Origin: Salibacter halophilus
Lineage (GTDB): Bacteria; Bacteroidota; Bacteroidia; Flavobacteriales_G; Salibacteraceae
Reading direction: 5' to 3'
DNA: 64,000 bases
Assembly (NCBI RefSeq): GCF_008806325.1
Contig: NZ_WACR01000003.1
Location: 62,001-126,000, forward strand
The position numbers and the translations under genes were made by a program. Under the pieces are notes generated by a model, which saw nothing but the letters and a program-made list of their open reading frames with translations, was not told the origin of the DNA and made no database searches. Below are positions 8,391-18,286 of the stretch, piece after piece. The first letter of the stretch is position 1; every line of letters begins with the position of its first letter.

Positions 8391-9444
8391 GTTTCTCAAC
8401 CGGGTCCCAGTGTAAATCCGGAAATTTGCGAACCTTTTTGATGAAGAATTGATACACAAGGCTTTTGGGGCAGATACCAAAATGATTAGGAGTTTTGGAT
8501 TTAAGTGAATTGACGATTTTACGCTTTTTGAGCCATTTGCCCAGCATCATCGTGTATTGCCAGTGTGCTTTGAGAATAGCTCCGCTCGATTTAGGGTTAC
8601 CGTCTAGAATCATCTTGATCATAGCAGCGTAGTCGAGGAGGAGTCTGAATGGAATTTTATAGAACAACTGATAAGCAGGTAGGTTTTTGGTAAGCATGAT
8701 CAGGTTGTTGCGGTGATTGCGGAAAACTTTACCCGGACTGCCGTATTGAATCACAAAACCGCCCATGTGGAAAATCTTGCTTTTGGGCTGAAACATGATT
8801 TTGTAACCCATCAGTTTGAGTCTCCAGGCGAGGTCGATCTCTTCCATGTGAGCAAAGAAGTCGTTGTCTAATCCGCCAGATTTGTGGTAAGCATCAGCAT
8901 TGATGAATAAACAGGCTCCTGATGCCCAAAATATTTCACGTACATCATCGTACTGACTTTCATCTTTTTCCACCTCGTTTACGAGTCGGCCGCGGCAAAA
9001 CGGAAATCCGAGGTGATCGATGTAACCTCCGGCAGCACCTGCATACTCGAAATATTCACGTTTGTCAAAAGACATGACTTTTGGCTGGACAGCCGCAATT
9101 TTCGGATCTGACTCGAGTAATTCGAGTCCGGGTTCTAACCAACCTTCAGTTACTTCGATGTCAGAACTGATGAGCACGTAATTCTCTGCTTCAATTTGTG
9201 GGAGGGAAGCGCAGTAGCCATTGGTAAAACCTTTGTTGACTTCAAGCTTGATCACGCGAATATCGGGGTGATTTTCAGCCATCCAGGGCGAGAGATCATC
9301 AGTTGAAGCGTTGTCGACCACAACAATCTCAACACCTTCAACATGATTAGTTGTCGCGATAATTTTTGGTAAAAACTCGCGGACTAATTTGAGACTGTTA
9401 TAACTGAGCAATACTATTGCAACGCGTGGCTTTGATTTATTCAC
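8386..9444 (-). CDS. Family 2 glycosyltransferase
   Basis: 352 residues with a GT-A fold. The donor site is marked by 'VVVDNASTDD' (residues ~40-50) and the DxD-like motif 'ISSDIEV'. The acceptor/catalytic region is 'HMEEIDLAWRL', followed by 'FHMGG', the layout of rhamnosyl-type GT2 enzymes. A C-terminal hydrophobic-amphipathic tail may hold it at the membrane. Likely role: adding a sugar to surface polysaccharide or a lipid-linked glycan; donor and acceptor cannot be predicted. It stands alone, without other glycan genes nearby. Confidence 0.88.
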   Translation of the reverse strand: MNKSKPRVAIVLLSYNSLKLVREFLPKIIATTNHVEGVEIVVVDNASTDDLSPWMAENHPDIRVIKLEVNKGFTNGYCASLPQIEAENYVLISSDIEVTEGWLEPGLELLESDPKIAAVQPKVMSFDKREYFEYAGAAGGYIDHLGFPFCRGRLVNEVEKDESQYDDVREIFWASGACLFINADAYHKSGGLDNDFFAHMEEIDLAWRLKLMGYKIMFQPKSKIFHMGGFVIQYGSPGKVFRNHRNNLIMLTKNLPAYQLFYKIPFRLLLDYAAMIKMILDGNPKSSGAILKAHWQYTMMLGKWLKKRKIVNSLKSKTPNHFGICPKSLVYQFFIKKVRKFPDLHWDPVEKR

Positions 9445-9555
9445 GTGACTCGATAAGAGGGTTTGCTAAAGCATGCAATTATAATGATTACAGGGGAAAT
9501 AATTTCATTTGAATAAAATTAAACGCTCAAACCTTCAACATTAAACCTTTCAAGC

Positions 9556-11229
9556 TTATTTCACTTCACCTGTTACAGAACCACAGGTCAACATACTCGA
9601 TCCAAAATACGGGTTCCTTATCTTTTTCTCTTTGCTCAGCCAGTCACCACCATCGTAATCGTTAGCCATAGGGCAGTGCTGGATGTAAAGTTTATCGGTC
9701 AGAGCCGTACTCTTAGAGAGTTTGATCATCGAATTTGAAATATCGAGAAAGGTGTTTCTCAAAGGTTCTAGATCCTCTGCGTTTACAGCTTTTTCGAGGT
9801 TAGATTTCAGTGCTTTATTGACTTTCATATAAGCCATATGTGCCTTGTGACTCATAGCTTTCATGTCGATGTTCTCTGTCAGTTTCAACGTTTGTTCAGC
9901 TGCTTTTTTAGCTCCCTCAAAATTGTCGTTGACTAGAGAGTCTTTGAGTGCGAGATAGCTGACAATAAGTTGAGATATTTGTTTATCAGATTCTCCGTTT
10001 GATTTCGGTTCTGACTGTGAACTGTTCATCATGCTGGATTTATTCGCCAGTTGAGCTGCTGCATCCACGTAAAAAGCTCCGTTTGTAACAACTTCTTCGC
10101 CAACTTTTAATCCGCTAGCGATAATCTGCTTTTCGCCAAGGCTGTTTCCCAATTTAACTTCACGCATTTCAAATTCATCACTTTCTGAAGATACATAAAC
10201 GACACTTCTTTTGCCTGTCCACAATACAGCAGATTTTGGTATTGTAATTTGTGAATTGCCGCTCAATCTTGCTTTTACTGTTGCATTGGCAAACATGCCG
10301 GGTTTGAGATTTCTCTTTTGGTTTTGAACAATAACCCTGGCTTCGGCTGTTCGTGTTTTGGAGTCAATTATAGGATCGATGTAATCGATAACGCCATTGA
10401 AAGATTGACCAGGTAGAGCTTCAATTTCAAACTGAACAGAATCACCGGTTTCAACCCACTGAAGGTCTTTTTCGAAAAGATCGAGCATAAGCCAAACGCT
10501 CGATAAATCGGTCAATGTGTAGAGTGCATCTCCTTTGTGTACGTGATCTCCTTCGCTGACATTAATTTTAGTAATGATTCCACTTTTATGAGCATAGATG
10601 GGGAGTGTTTCATAAATTTTATCGGAGTTTATGATCTTATCGATTGATTTTTGCGAGATCTTATAATTGCGGAGCTTTGCTACAGCAGCATCTTTGAGTG
10701 ATTCATTTCCGCTTTTAACTGCCTGCAATAGCTCTCGCTGTGCGACCATTACTTCTCGTGAATAAACCTTCCCGATTTCATCCCCGGGCGAGATGTATTT
10801 TCCCTCATAATCTGCATAGAGTTCTTCAATTCTTCCTTCAAAATGCACAGCCTGGCTAACGTCTGCTGTTTCATCCGGCACGATTTCGCCATCGAGGCGG
10901 AGAGTCTTAACCGGCTCTGACCGTTTTACAACTGATGTTTGAATGTTTGCCAGCTTTTTAGCAGTTGCTGACATTTTAACTGCGCTAGCAGATTCTTCAT
11001 TGTTGGTCTCTTCAACCGGAATCAACTCCATGCCGCAAATGGGGCAGTTGCCCGGCTCATTTTGACGAACCTGAGGATGCATGGAGCAGGTGTAAATTGT
11101 ACCATCCTGCGTTTCGTGATGGTGTGTTTTCTCAACTTGTTGATCTGGTGCAAACCACAATCCTGCAGAGATACCAATCAGCAGGCAAATAATGGCGATT
11201 ACGTATTTATTCTGAATGATATTTTTCAT
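9556..11229 (-). CDS. Heavy-metal RND efflux periplasmic adaptor (CusB/CzcB type) with metal-binding and DUF3347 domains
   Basis: 557 residues. An N-terminal anchor (residues ~10-28) is followed by a heavy-metal-binding domain with 'YTCSMHPQVRQNEPG' and 'CPICGM'. Next come the adaptor barrel-sandwich and beta-barrel regions ('IYAHKSGIITKINVSEGDHV', 'RTAEARVIVQN'). The last ~130 residues form a DUF3347-like helical domain ending in a Cys near the C-terminus. Adaptors bridge the inner-membrane pump and the TolC channel, and often capture Cu(I)/Ag(I) or Zn/Co. It is the last gene of the operon CusA - TolC - adaptor (2-bp gap to the TolC gene). The metal is probably copper or silver, given the CSMHP/CPICGM domain; this is inference. 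Confidence 0.9.
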   Translation of the reverse strand: MKNIIQNKYVIAIICLLIGISAGLWFAPDQQVEKTHHHETQDGTIYTCSMHPQVRQNEPGNCPICGMELIPVEETNNEESASAVKMSATAKKLANIQTSVVKRSEPVKTLRLDGEIVPDETADVSQAVHFEGRIEELYADYEGKYISPGDEIGKVYSREVMVAQRELLQAVKSGNESLKDAAVAKLRNYKISQKSIDKIINSDKIYETLPIYAHKSGIITKINVSEGDHVHKGDALYTLTDLSSVWLMLDLFEKDLQWVETGDSVQFEIEALPGQSFNGVIDYIDPIIDSKTRTAEARVIVQNQKRNLKPGMFANATVKARLSGNSQITIPKSAVLWTGKRSVVYVSSESDEFEMREVKLGNSLGEKQIIASGLKVGEEVVTNGAFYVDAAAQLANKSSMMNSSQSEPKSNGESDKQISQLIVSYLALKDSLVNDNFEGAKKAAEQTLKLTENIDMKAMSHKAHMAYMKVNKALKSNLEKAVNAEDLEPLRNTFLDISNSMIKLSKSTALTDKLYIQHCPMANDYDGGDWLSKEKKIRNPYFGSSMLTCGSVTGEVK

Positions 11230-11231
11230 GA

Positions 11232-12470
11232 CTACTTTGTTAAATCGTTAGTTAAGTAAATGAGTTCTGATTGTTTGATATTTAGCTTTTTAGCCGATTC
11301 TAATTCTTTTAGTTTGAAGTCGAACAGTTTCGATTGTAATCGCAGTACTTCTTCGTAATCTGTTTGTCCGTTCTGGTATTGATCGAGCAGCAATTCAACT
11401 GCCATTTCAGCTTTGCCGATCTTTGTTTTGTAGAGGGCAATAAGCTTCATTTCCCGGTCGATAGCAAACAGTACATTATCCAGTTCGCTTTGGAGTTGGT
11501 TGACTTCATCCTGAGCTTGAAACTCGGCTGCTTTTTGAAGATGAATTGCTTCTTCCCGGGCAGCTCTATACTGCTTTCGGTAAATCGGCAGGGAAATAGA
11601 GAGCTGTGGTAATAATGCATCCTGTCCGTTTTTTGGCAACTGAGCATCAGAACGTTCCGTAACCACAAAATAATTGATTCCCACACCAATTTGCGGTAAT
11701 CCAGCCTTTAATGCTGCATTTTCCTGTTCAGCAAAGGCTTTTTGTTCCTGTTCATAACGTTTTACTGCAGGATGATTTTTCATTGATTCACGGTCAGAGC
11801 CGGAAAGCGAAAATGCTCTTTTGAGGCTGTCTGTAGGTTCTATTTTGAACGCTTCCTTTTTGTTCAGTAACTCATTTAACTGAGACTGAAGAGCTGAACG
11901 TTCAGCTTTTAGGATTTCAATTTCAGTATTGATATCGTCAATCAGTAAATCTGCCCGAATCACATCCACACTGCTGGCATTACCTGATTCTTGTTGGAAG
12001 ATAGCTTGCTGTCTCAGCTCTTTTAGTAAAGCCTTCTCAGATTCGAGTATTTCGAGTTTTTCACTCCACTCAACCAGAGGGTAGTAAGCCCTGGCGAGAT
12101 CAGCATAGAGTTTGAGTTTTGCTGCCTCAAACTTTTGAAACTGCGCTTCTGCCTGGTAGGCAACAGCACTTTCTTTGGCTCTCAAAGTTCCGAACCACGG
12201 AAAACGTTGCGATAATCCAATCTGTGCTCTTTGTGGACCTACACGCGTTTCAATTGGATTGATAAAATAACCAAATGACAACTGCGGACTCGGCATTCCG
12301 CTCACAGCAGCTGATTTTTGCATCAGTGCTTCAAACTTTTGGTATTGAGCCTGAACGCTCGGATTTGTTTGGAGAGCATCTTTGTAGAGAGAGTCTAATG
12401 ACTGTGAATTAACCAATTGTCCTACCAATACAAATCCAATGATCCAATATATTTTTAAAACTTGTTTCAT
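11232..12470 (-). CDS. TolC-family outer-membrane efflux channel (CusC/CzcC type)
   Basis: 412 residues with a signal peptide ending 'LVNSQ' and two OEP repeats of long coiled helices. The family hallmark of ~200-residue internal duplication is visible: 'LDSLYKDALQTNPSVQA' near the start and 'GVGINYFVVTERSDAQLP' in the second half. Forms the trimeric exit duct. Its start codon overlaps the end of the pump gene by 4 bp and its stop is 2 bp from the adaptor gene, so the three are one operon and one machine. Confidence 0.9.
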   Translation of the reverse strand: MKQVLKIYWIIGFVLVGQLVNSQSLDSLYKDALQTNPSVQAQYQKFEALMQKSAAVSGMPSPQLSFGYFINPIETRVGPQRAQIGLSQRFPWFGTLRAKESAVAYQAEAQFQKFEAAKLKLYADLARAYYPLVEWSEKLEILESEKALLKELRQQAIFQQESGNASSVDVIRADLLIDDINTEIEILKAERSALQSQLNELLNKKEAFKIEPTDSLKRAFSLSGSDRESMKNHPAVKRYEQEQKAFAEQENAALKAGLPQIGVGINYFVVTERSDAQLPKNGQDALLPQLSISLPIYRKQYRAAREEAIHLQKAAEFQAQDEVNQLQSELDNVLFAIDREMKLIALYKTKIGKAEMAVELLLDQYQNGQTDYEEVLRLQSKLFDFKLKELESAKKLNIKQSELIYLTNDLTK

Positions 12471-15400
12471 GAGTTCATGCTTTTAAATTCCTTTTTCTTC
12501 TTCAAATAATACAGTACCGGTACCACGAAATAGCTAACAGCAGCTACGATCATTCCGCCAAATGCCGGAATCGCCATTGGAACCATTATATCTGATCCCT
12601 TTCCGGTTGAGGAAAGGATCGGGAGTAGTGCTATCAGCGTAGTAGCCGAAGTCATGACTGCTGGCCTGATACGTTTTTTGCCGGCTTCAACCACCGCTTT
12701 TTTGACCTCACCTAAACTCTCAGGACTTCTTTTCCTGAAACTCTGATCAAGATAGGTTCCCATCAGTACTCCATCATCAGTTGCAATACCGAAAAGTGCA
12801 ATGAAACCAACCCAAACGGCAACACTGAGGTTGATGGTTTTGATCTGGAAAATGTCGCGGAAGTTCATTTCGAGAATACTGAAGTTCATGAACCACTCCT
12901 GACCGTAAAGCCAGATCAACATGAAACCACCGCTGAAAGCCATAGCAATTCCGGTGAAAACCATAAAGGATGTGCTGGCAGAATTGAATTGAAAGTAGAG
13001 GATGAGGAATACTACCACGAGAACAATCGGGATGATAACGGAGAGTCGTTTCTCAGCTCTTACCTGGTTTTCATAGTCACCGGAGAACTCGTAGCTAATT
13101 CCGCTCGGAATGGTTAGTTCACCACTTTCCAGCTTTTCATCGATCAATCGTTGAGCATTCTGAACTGCTTCAACCTCGGCTGTTTCATCAGTTTTGTCGA
13201 ACAGCACGTAGCCAACCTTGAAAGTGTTTTCACTTTTAATGGCCTGGGGTCCGCGTTCATATTGAATTTCGACCACATTTGAAAGTGGAATTTGCGCTCC
13301 GCTTGCTGATTCGATGTAGATGTTGTCAATCATTTCAGGGGTATTTCGCAACTCCCGGGGATAACGGATTCTCACATCAAATCGCTCGCGGCCTTCAACG
13401 GTGGATGTAACTTTCATGCCGCCAATTGCAGTTTGGATGGTGTTCTGAACATCGTCTACTGTCAATCCGTAACGAGCCATTTTTTCTCTCTTCAGATCCA
13501 AATTGAGGTAGGGCTTGCCTACAATTCGCTCAGCAAAGACCGCTTCATCTTTCACACCAGGAGCTTCTTTGAGAACCTTTTCCAGCTCAGAGCCGAATTC
13601 TTCAATCGTTTTCAGATCCGGACCAAAAACTTTGATTCCCATTGGTGCTCTCATGCCGGTTTGCAGCATGACTAGTCGTGTTTCAATAGGCTGGAGCTTT
13701 GGAGCACTTGTAACTCCAGGTAGCTTTGTCGCTCTCACAATTTCATCCCAAATATCATCAGTCGATTGAATTTTAGGTCGCCAATTGCGGAAGTAGCGTC
13801 CGTCAGCATCCTGAATCAATGCTGTGCTAAAATCTTTCCCGATAGCTGAGAAAAGTGAGTCTTGTCGGTTCTGATCGAGAGCTTCACCGTTTTTATTTGT
13901 GAACTCCTGGTTTGAGTAATTGAAAAAGTTATTGCTATCGCTCAGAATAAAATGATTGTTTTCATTGACTGCAAAACGAACTTTTCGACCATCTTCATCG
14001 AGGATATACTCTGGTTTGTAGCGGATGATGTTTTCAAACATCGAGATAGGAGCGGGGTCGAGAGCTGTTTCTGCTCGTCCCATTTTCCCAACGGCTGATT
14101 TGATTTCTGGGATAGCATAAACCCGAGTATCGAGAAGTTGCACAATTTCCTTGTTGTATTCCATTCCGGAGTGTGGCATGGAAGTAGGCATGAGCAAAAA
14201 GCTTCCCTCGTCAAGTGCGGGCATGAACTCTTTGCCGATTCCCGGGAAAGTATGATTCATTGCAGACCATGCGCTGGTTTTGCGAATGTTGACATCCATT
14301 TGATCAAATCCTTTAGCAACAAATCCGAAAACGGTTGAAAATCCAAGCCATATCACGACACCAAACAGCATGAGCACAGCCGGAATCACTAAAAATGTTT
14401 TAGCGCGATTGAGAATTCTGTTCAGAATTTGCTCATAATAGTATTCGAGCAGTTTGAAACATGAGAGGATAATTCCAATCAGAATGATGACGAAGAAGAA
14501 GTTTGCCCAGTTTGAGTTTTGCGCTCCCAGCGGCAACCAGTTGATCGCTAATAACCAGGAGGCTGAAACAACTGTTATGAGCAGTGCACTGTACTGCAGT
14601 TTCCAGCGGTAAATTTGCCACAGTTTTTGCCAAAACCCGCTCGTATTTTCGATTGTGTTATCAACCTTATTTTTAATCCAATCGGTATTGCGCATGAGTC
14701 CGGTTAATCCGAAACCAAACAGCGTAAGTCCGGCCCACCAGTTATTGTAAAACAGTGCTAAAACTCCTGTGATCAATAGCAAACTGTTCAGAACCGAGCG
14801 CCACAGCTTACGCCTGATTTTAATTCCGAAAAACCAATGCGCCAGTGCCGGAAGGATTAGCAATGAAACGATGAGTGCAGCAACAAGCGCAAATGTTTTG
14901 GTGAAGGCAAGCGGTGTGAAGAGTTTTCCTTCAGCTCCCTGCAGTGCAAAAACAGGGATGAAACTCACGATGGTTGTCATGACAGCCGTTACGATTGCCG
15001 TGCTCACCTCGGCAGCGCCATTGTAAACTGAGTCTGCCAGTTGACGGAAAGCGGGCTTACGGCTCTGACCGTTATCTCGTACTTCATCAATTTTCTTGAG
15101 CACATTTTCTGAGAGTATGACACCCAAATCAACCATTGTTCCGATAGCGATAGCAATTCCCGAAAGCGCTACGATGTTGGCAGTGATCCCGAAATAGCGC
15201 ATGGCGATGAAAACCATGAGAACAGCAATGGGCAAGAGACTTGAAATGAGAAGCGAGGCACGCAGATTGAAAACCATAACGATGACCACGATAATAGTAA
15301 TCAGGATCTCGAGCGTGAGCGCTTCTTCTAGTGTTCCCAGCGTTTCCTGGATGAGTCCGGAGCGATCGTAAAACGGCACGATTTCCAGTTTACTCACAGT

Positions 15401-16417
15401 CCCGTTATCGAGCTTCTTTGAAGGTAAGCCGGCCGATATTTCAGCGATTTTCGCTTTAACGTTTTCGATCACTTTCATCGGGTTGGCTCCGTGACGGGCA
15501 ATTACAACTCCACCAACAGCTTCAGCACCTTCTTTGTCGAGTAAGCCTCTTCGTTGAGCAGGACCTGTTTTAACACGTGCTACATCTTTGATTTTAATCG
15601 GTTTGTGGTTGTTCACTTTCAGAACCGATTGTTCGATATCTTCAACGCGTTCTATGTAGCCCAGTCCGCGTACGAGGTATTCTGCTTTGTTGATCTCAAG
15701 TGTTTTGGCTCCTGCATCGCGATTTGATTTGCGAACAGCATTGACAACCTCGCTCAGTGAAATGTCATAGGCTTTGAGTGCCGCGGGATCGACATCAATC
15801 TGATATTCCTTAACATGCCCGCCAATTGAAGCCACTTCAGAAACTCCTGAAGTTGCATTGAGACCGTATTTTACGTAGTAATCCTGTATGGTTCTCAGCT
15901 CGTGTAAATCCCAGCCTCCTGTTGGGTTGCCCTGTTCATCACGCCCTTCAATGGTATACCAGTAAACTTGTCCCAGTGCTGTAGCATCCGGACCCAGAGA
16001 AGGTGAAGCGTTTTCCGGTAACAGATTGGGCGGAATGGAATTCAGCTTTTCAAGTATTCGTGAGCGTGACCAGTAAAATTCTATGTCTTCTTCAAAAATC
16101 AGGTAGATACTCGAAAATCCGAACATCGATGAACTGCGCACGGATTTAACTCCCGGGATTCCCAGTAAATAAGAGGTGAGCGGATACGTAATTTGATCCT
16201 CTACATCTCGTGGAGACTGCCCGGCCCACTCGGTAAAGACAATTTGTTGGTTTTCGCCTATATCAGGGATGGCATCTACAGCCACCGGATCTGACGGTAA
16301 AAACCCTGTTTCCCAGTTGAAGGGAGACGTGACGATTCCCCATCCAATAAAGGCGAGGAGTAGGATAGAGGTCACGAGTTTATTCTGTAAAAAATAACGA
16401 ACTATTCTGTTGAGCAT
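12467..16417 (-). CDS. CusA/CzcA heavy-metal RND pump, enlarged (1316 aa)
   Basis: Proton-driven inner-membrane pump expelling monovalent or divalent metal ions through the TolC duct. Visible features are the first helix, periplasmic 'VDPAALKAYDISLSEV', the TM4 signature 'IAIGTMVDLGVILSEN' with its Asp, and a C-terminal helix block ending in a Lys-rich tail. The usual length is ~1040. Here ~270 residues are added, mostly extra hydrophobic helices after 'LPALAHWFFGIKIRR' and an Asn-rich periplasmic insert before 'NFFNYSNQEF'. Such long forms are known in Bacteroidota. Contains motif copies at 15061 and 16287. Confidence 0.93.
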   Translation of the reverse strand: MLNRIVRYFLQNKLVTSILLLAFIGWGIVTSPFNWETGFLPSDPVAVDAIPDIGENQQIVFTEWAGQSPRDVEDQITYPLTSYLLGIPGVKSVRSSSMFGFSSIYLIFEEDIEFYWSRSRILEKLNSIPPNLLPENASPSLGPDATALGQVYWYTIEGRDEQGNPTGGWDLHELRTIQDYYVKYGLNATSGVSEVASIGGHVKEYQIDVDPAALKAYDISLSEVVNAVRKSNRDAGAKTLEINKAEYLVRGLGYIERVEDIEQSVLKVNNHKPIKIKDVARVKTGPAQRRGLLDKEGAEAVGGVVIARHGANPMKVIENVKAKIAEISAGLPSKKLDNGTVSKLEIVPFYDRSGLIQETLGTLEEALTLEILITIIVVIVMVFNLRASLLISSLLPIAVLMVFIAMRYFGITANIVALSGIAIAIGTMVDLGVILSENVLKKIDEVRDNGQSRKPAFRQLADSVYNGAAEVSTAIVTAVMTTIVSFIPVFALQGAEGKLFTPLAFTKTFALVAALIVSLLILPALAHWFFGIKIRRKLWRSVLNSLLLITGVLALFYNNWWAGLTLFGFGLTGLMRNTDWIKNKVDNTIENTSGFWQKLWQIYRWKLQYSALLITVVSASWLLAINWLPLGAQNSNWANFFFVIILIGIILSCFKLLEYYYEQILNRILNRAKTFLVIPAVLMLFGVVIWLGFSTVFGFVAKGFDQMDVNIRKTSAWSAMNHTFPGIGKEFMPALDEGSFLLMPTSMPHSGMEYNKEIVQLLDTRVYAIPEIKSAVGKMGRAETALDPAPISMFENIIRYKPEYILDEDGRKVRFAVNENNHFILSDSNNFFNYSNQEFTNKNGEALDQNRQDSLFSAIGKDFSTALIQDADGRYFRNWRPKIQSTDDIWDEIVRATKLPGVTSAPKLQPIETRLVMLQTGMRAPMGIKVFGPDLKTIEEFGSELEKVLKEAPGVKDEAVFAERIVGKPYLNLDLKREKMARYGLTVDDVQNTIQTAIGGMKVTSTVEGRERFDVRIRYPRELRNTPEMIDNIYIESASGAQIPLSNVVEIQYERGPQAIKSENTFKVGYVLFDKTDETAEVEAVQNAQRLIDEKLESGELTIPSGISYEFSGDYENQVRAEKRLSVIIPIVLVVVFLILYFQFNSASTSFMVFTGIAMAFSGGFMLIWLYGQEWFMNFSILEMNFRDIFQIKTINLSVAVWVGFIALFGIATDDGVLMGTYLDQSFRKRSPESLGEVKKAVVEAGKKRIRPAVMTSATTLIALLPILSSTGKGSDIMVPMAIPAFGGMIVAAVSYFVVPVLYYLKKKKEFKSMNS

Positions 16418-16487
16418 GATGAAAAATTTGATACAACACGATTAGGATGAATGCGCTGTGCGCTTCAGCAAAGTGATGCACCAAATT

Positions 16488-16916
16488 CTACAGTCTGAAA
16501 ATCTGGAAAAGAGCCTGAAATGAGGATGATTCAGGGGGAGGAGCCTCGTAATTTGCGAGATTAGAAAGCGATTGAGGCTGAACGAGGTCAGGGATATAAG
16601 TAGAGATAAATGCAACCGCAAATTTTACGAGCGGAAGGTTTTGAATATCAGAAATTTGATAATCAGTATCGAGTACGAAACTGTGGTAAACATCTTCGCA
16701 ACACGATTTCTTTTTCATCTGGTCAGATCCATCGTCATGATGATGGTGGTGACACGACTGTTCAGCTTTGCGTTCCATACCACAGTCCAGCTCAGATTGC
16801 CCGGCAGCAATATTTACGTCAGCGATTTCGCCACCGCAAAAGTGAATGCCCTGTGTGAGCCACAAATTCCCGATCAACACGATGATCGATAGTGATATGG
16901 AAATGAGTTTTTTCAT
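16488..16916 (-). CDS. HYC_CC_PP family small secreted metal-binding protein
   Basis: 142 residues. A signal peptide (residues 1-~23) is followed by 'GIHFCGGEIADV', a His-rich stretch CHHHHHDD and a 'KKSCCED' pair, then a Pro-Pro-containing tail ('APPPESS'). This H-Y-C / CC / PP order defines the family, which in Bacteroidota sits directly upstream of metal-efflux operons. It probably buffers or senses copper-like ions in the periplasm. The RND operon starts 71 bp downstream in the same direction. A possible -7 box (TAAATTTG on the minus strand, 16927-16934) lies just before its start. A motif copy (16721) lies inside. Confidence 0.8.
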   Translation of the reverse strand: MKKLISISLSIIVLIGNLWLTQGIHFCGGEIADVNIAAGQSELDCGMERKAEQSCHHHHHDDGSDQMKKKSCCEDVYHSFVLDTDYQISDIQNLPLVKFAVAFISTYIPDLVQPQSLSNLANYEAPPPESSSFQALFQIFRL

Positions 16917-16963
16917 TTTCGACTCACAAATTTAAGGAAAAATTGGGAGTAACGTATTTGATG

Positions 16964-18286
16964 CTAAATCATCCCCCTCGATTTAAGCTCCAAATATTTG
17001 TTGATGGTGTTTGTCGAGAGATCCTCCGGTTTAGTGCGGATGGTTTGAATACCAGCATTTCTCAGTTCGTAAGTAGCCTGTACGAGTTCGTGGCTCAGCT
17101 TTTCGGCCATTGTTTTAGATGCGATGTCGAGTGTTGTGCTTACTTCCTCATTTTTAAACGCTTCCAGTTCAGTGTTTTCGAAGAAAATAACCACGAGGAG
17201 GTGTCTGCGGTTGAGGCGTTTTAAGTGAGGTAGTGCGCGTTCAAGTGCATTCAGGTTCATGAAATTGGTGAACAACAGTAGCAACGAACGTCCTTTAACT
17301 TTTTGCTGTATTGTGCGATAGAGCTCAGGGTAGTTTCCTTCAGACTGACTTTCCCACTGATCGTAAAGTGAGTCCATGATGAGCTGTAACTGTTGATTTC
17401 TACTGCGAGCCGGAATGAAAGACTCCACATCTTTTGAAAAGCTTATCAATCCTGCATGGTCCTGATTGCGTAATACGATATTCAACGTGCTCAATGTGGC
17501 GTTAATCGCATAATCCATCAGGCTCAAACCTTCAAATGGCATGCGCATAACCCGGCTGGTGTTGATAATAGCATAAATCTGTTGTGATTTTTCATCTTGG
17601 TAATTGTTGACCATAAGCTGGCCACTTCTGCTGGTAGCTTTCCAGTTTACTGTTCGGGGGTCGTCACCTGGTACATATTGCCTGATATCACTGAACTCAT
17701 AGCCGTGCCCAATCCGTCTTATTTTCTTGATTCCGGGATGTGTTTTGTCGGCAGAGAAGACCATCAAATCGTACATCTGCATTTGGATGAATGAAGGATA
17801 TACTTTTACGATTTGCTCAAGATCTAAAGATTTGCGCAGTTCTATCATCCGTGCGTGGCTGGTAATAAACAAATGGAGTTTTTCAAATTTGTAAGCTCCG
17901 CGTTCAAGAGGTTTTAAATCATAGGTGAATTTGTATTCGTCATTAGCGGGAAGGGGAAACCGGATCTGAAAATCGCGCTTTTGAAATTGTACCGGAATTT
18001 CATCGATCAGCCTGATGTCAATGTTGTGAGAACTCTCATTATCAATTGTAATGAACACCTCATTTTCATCAAACATCGAAAAGTGTTTGGGTAGTTCACG
18101 CTGTGCTTTAATCGAGCTCAAACTCTTATTCAAGATGACTCCGTTGTGAATGACAACAATGGTCAGAGCCAGGAGTAATCCAAACCCAACAGGCACGAGC
18201 CAACTGTAAGCAAAACCCATAGCGAAGATGAATACGATACCACCCAACGCGTAAAAGAAACGGTTTGTCAGGAAAACATTGCGCAT
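16964..18286 (-). CDS. DUF58 domain protein
   Basis: 440 residues with two N-terminal helices (residues ~8-44). The DUF58 core is 'GYEFSDIRQYVPGDDPR', then VNW and 'KATSRSGQLMVNNY', followed by a VWA-like Rossmann region. DUF58 proteins work with MoxR AAA+ ATPases as a chaperone-like pair, probably inserting metal or assembling complexes at the membrane. It is the last gene of SpoIIM - DUF4129 - DUF4350 - MoxR - DUF58 and abuts the moxR stop codon with no gap. Confidence 0.9.
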   Translation of the reverse strand: MRNVFLTNRFFYALGGIVFIFAMGFAYSWLVPVGFGLLLALTIVVIHNGVILNKSLSSIKAQRELPKHFSMFDENEVFITIDNESSHNIDIRLIDEIPVQFQKRDFQIRFPLPANDEYKFTYDLKPLERGAYKFEKLHLFITSHARMIELRKSLDLEQIVKVYPSFIQMQMYDLMVFSADKTHPGIKKIRRIGHGYEFSDIRQYVPGDDPRTVNWKATSRSGQLMVNNYQDEKSQQIYAIINTSRVMRMPFEGLSLMDYAINATLSTLNIVLRNQDHAGLISFSKDVESFIPARSRNQQLQLIMDSLYDQWESQSEGNYPELYRTIQQKVKGRSLLLLFTNFMNLNALERALPHLKRLNRRHLLVVIFFENTELEAFKNEEVSTTLDIASKTMAEKLSHELVQATYELRNAGIQTIRTKPEDLSTNTINKYLELKSRGMI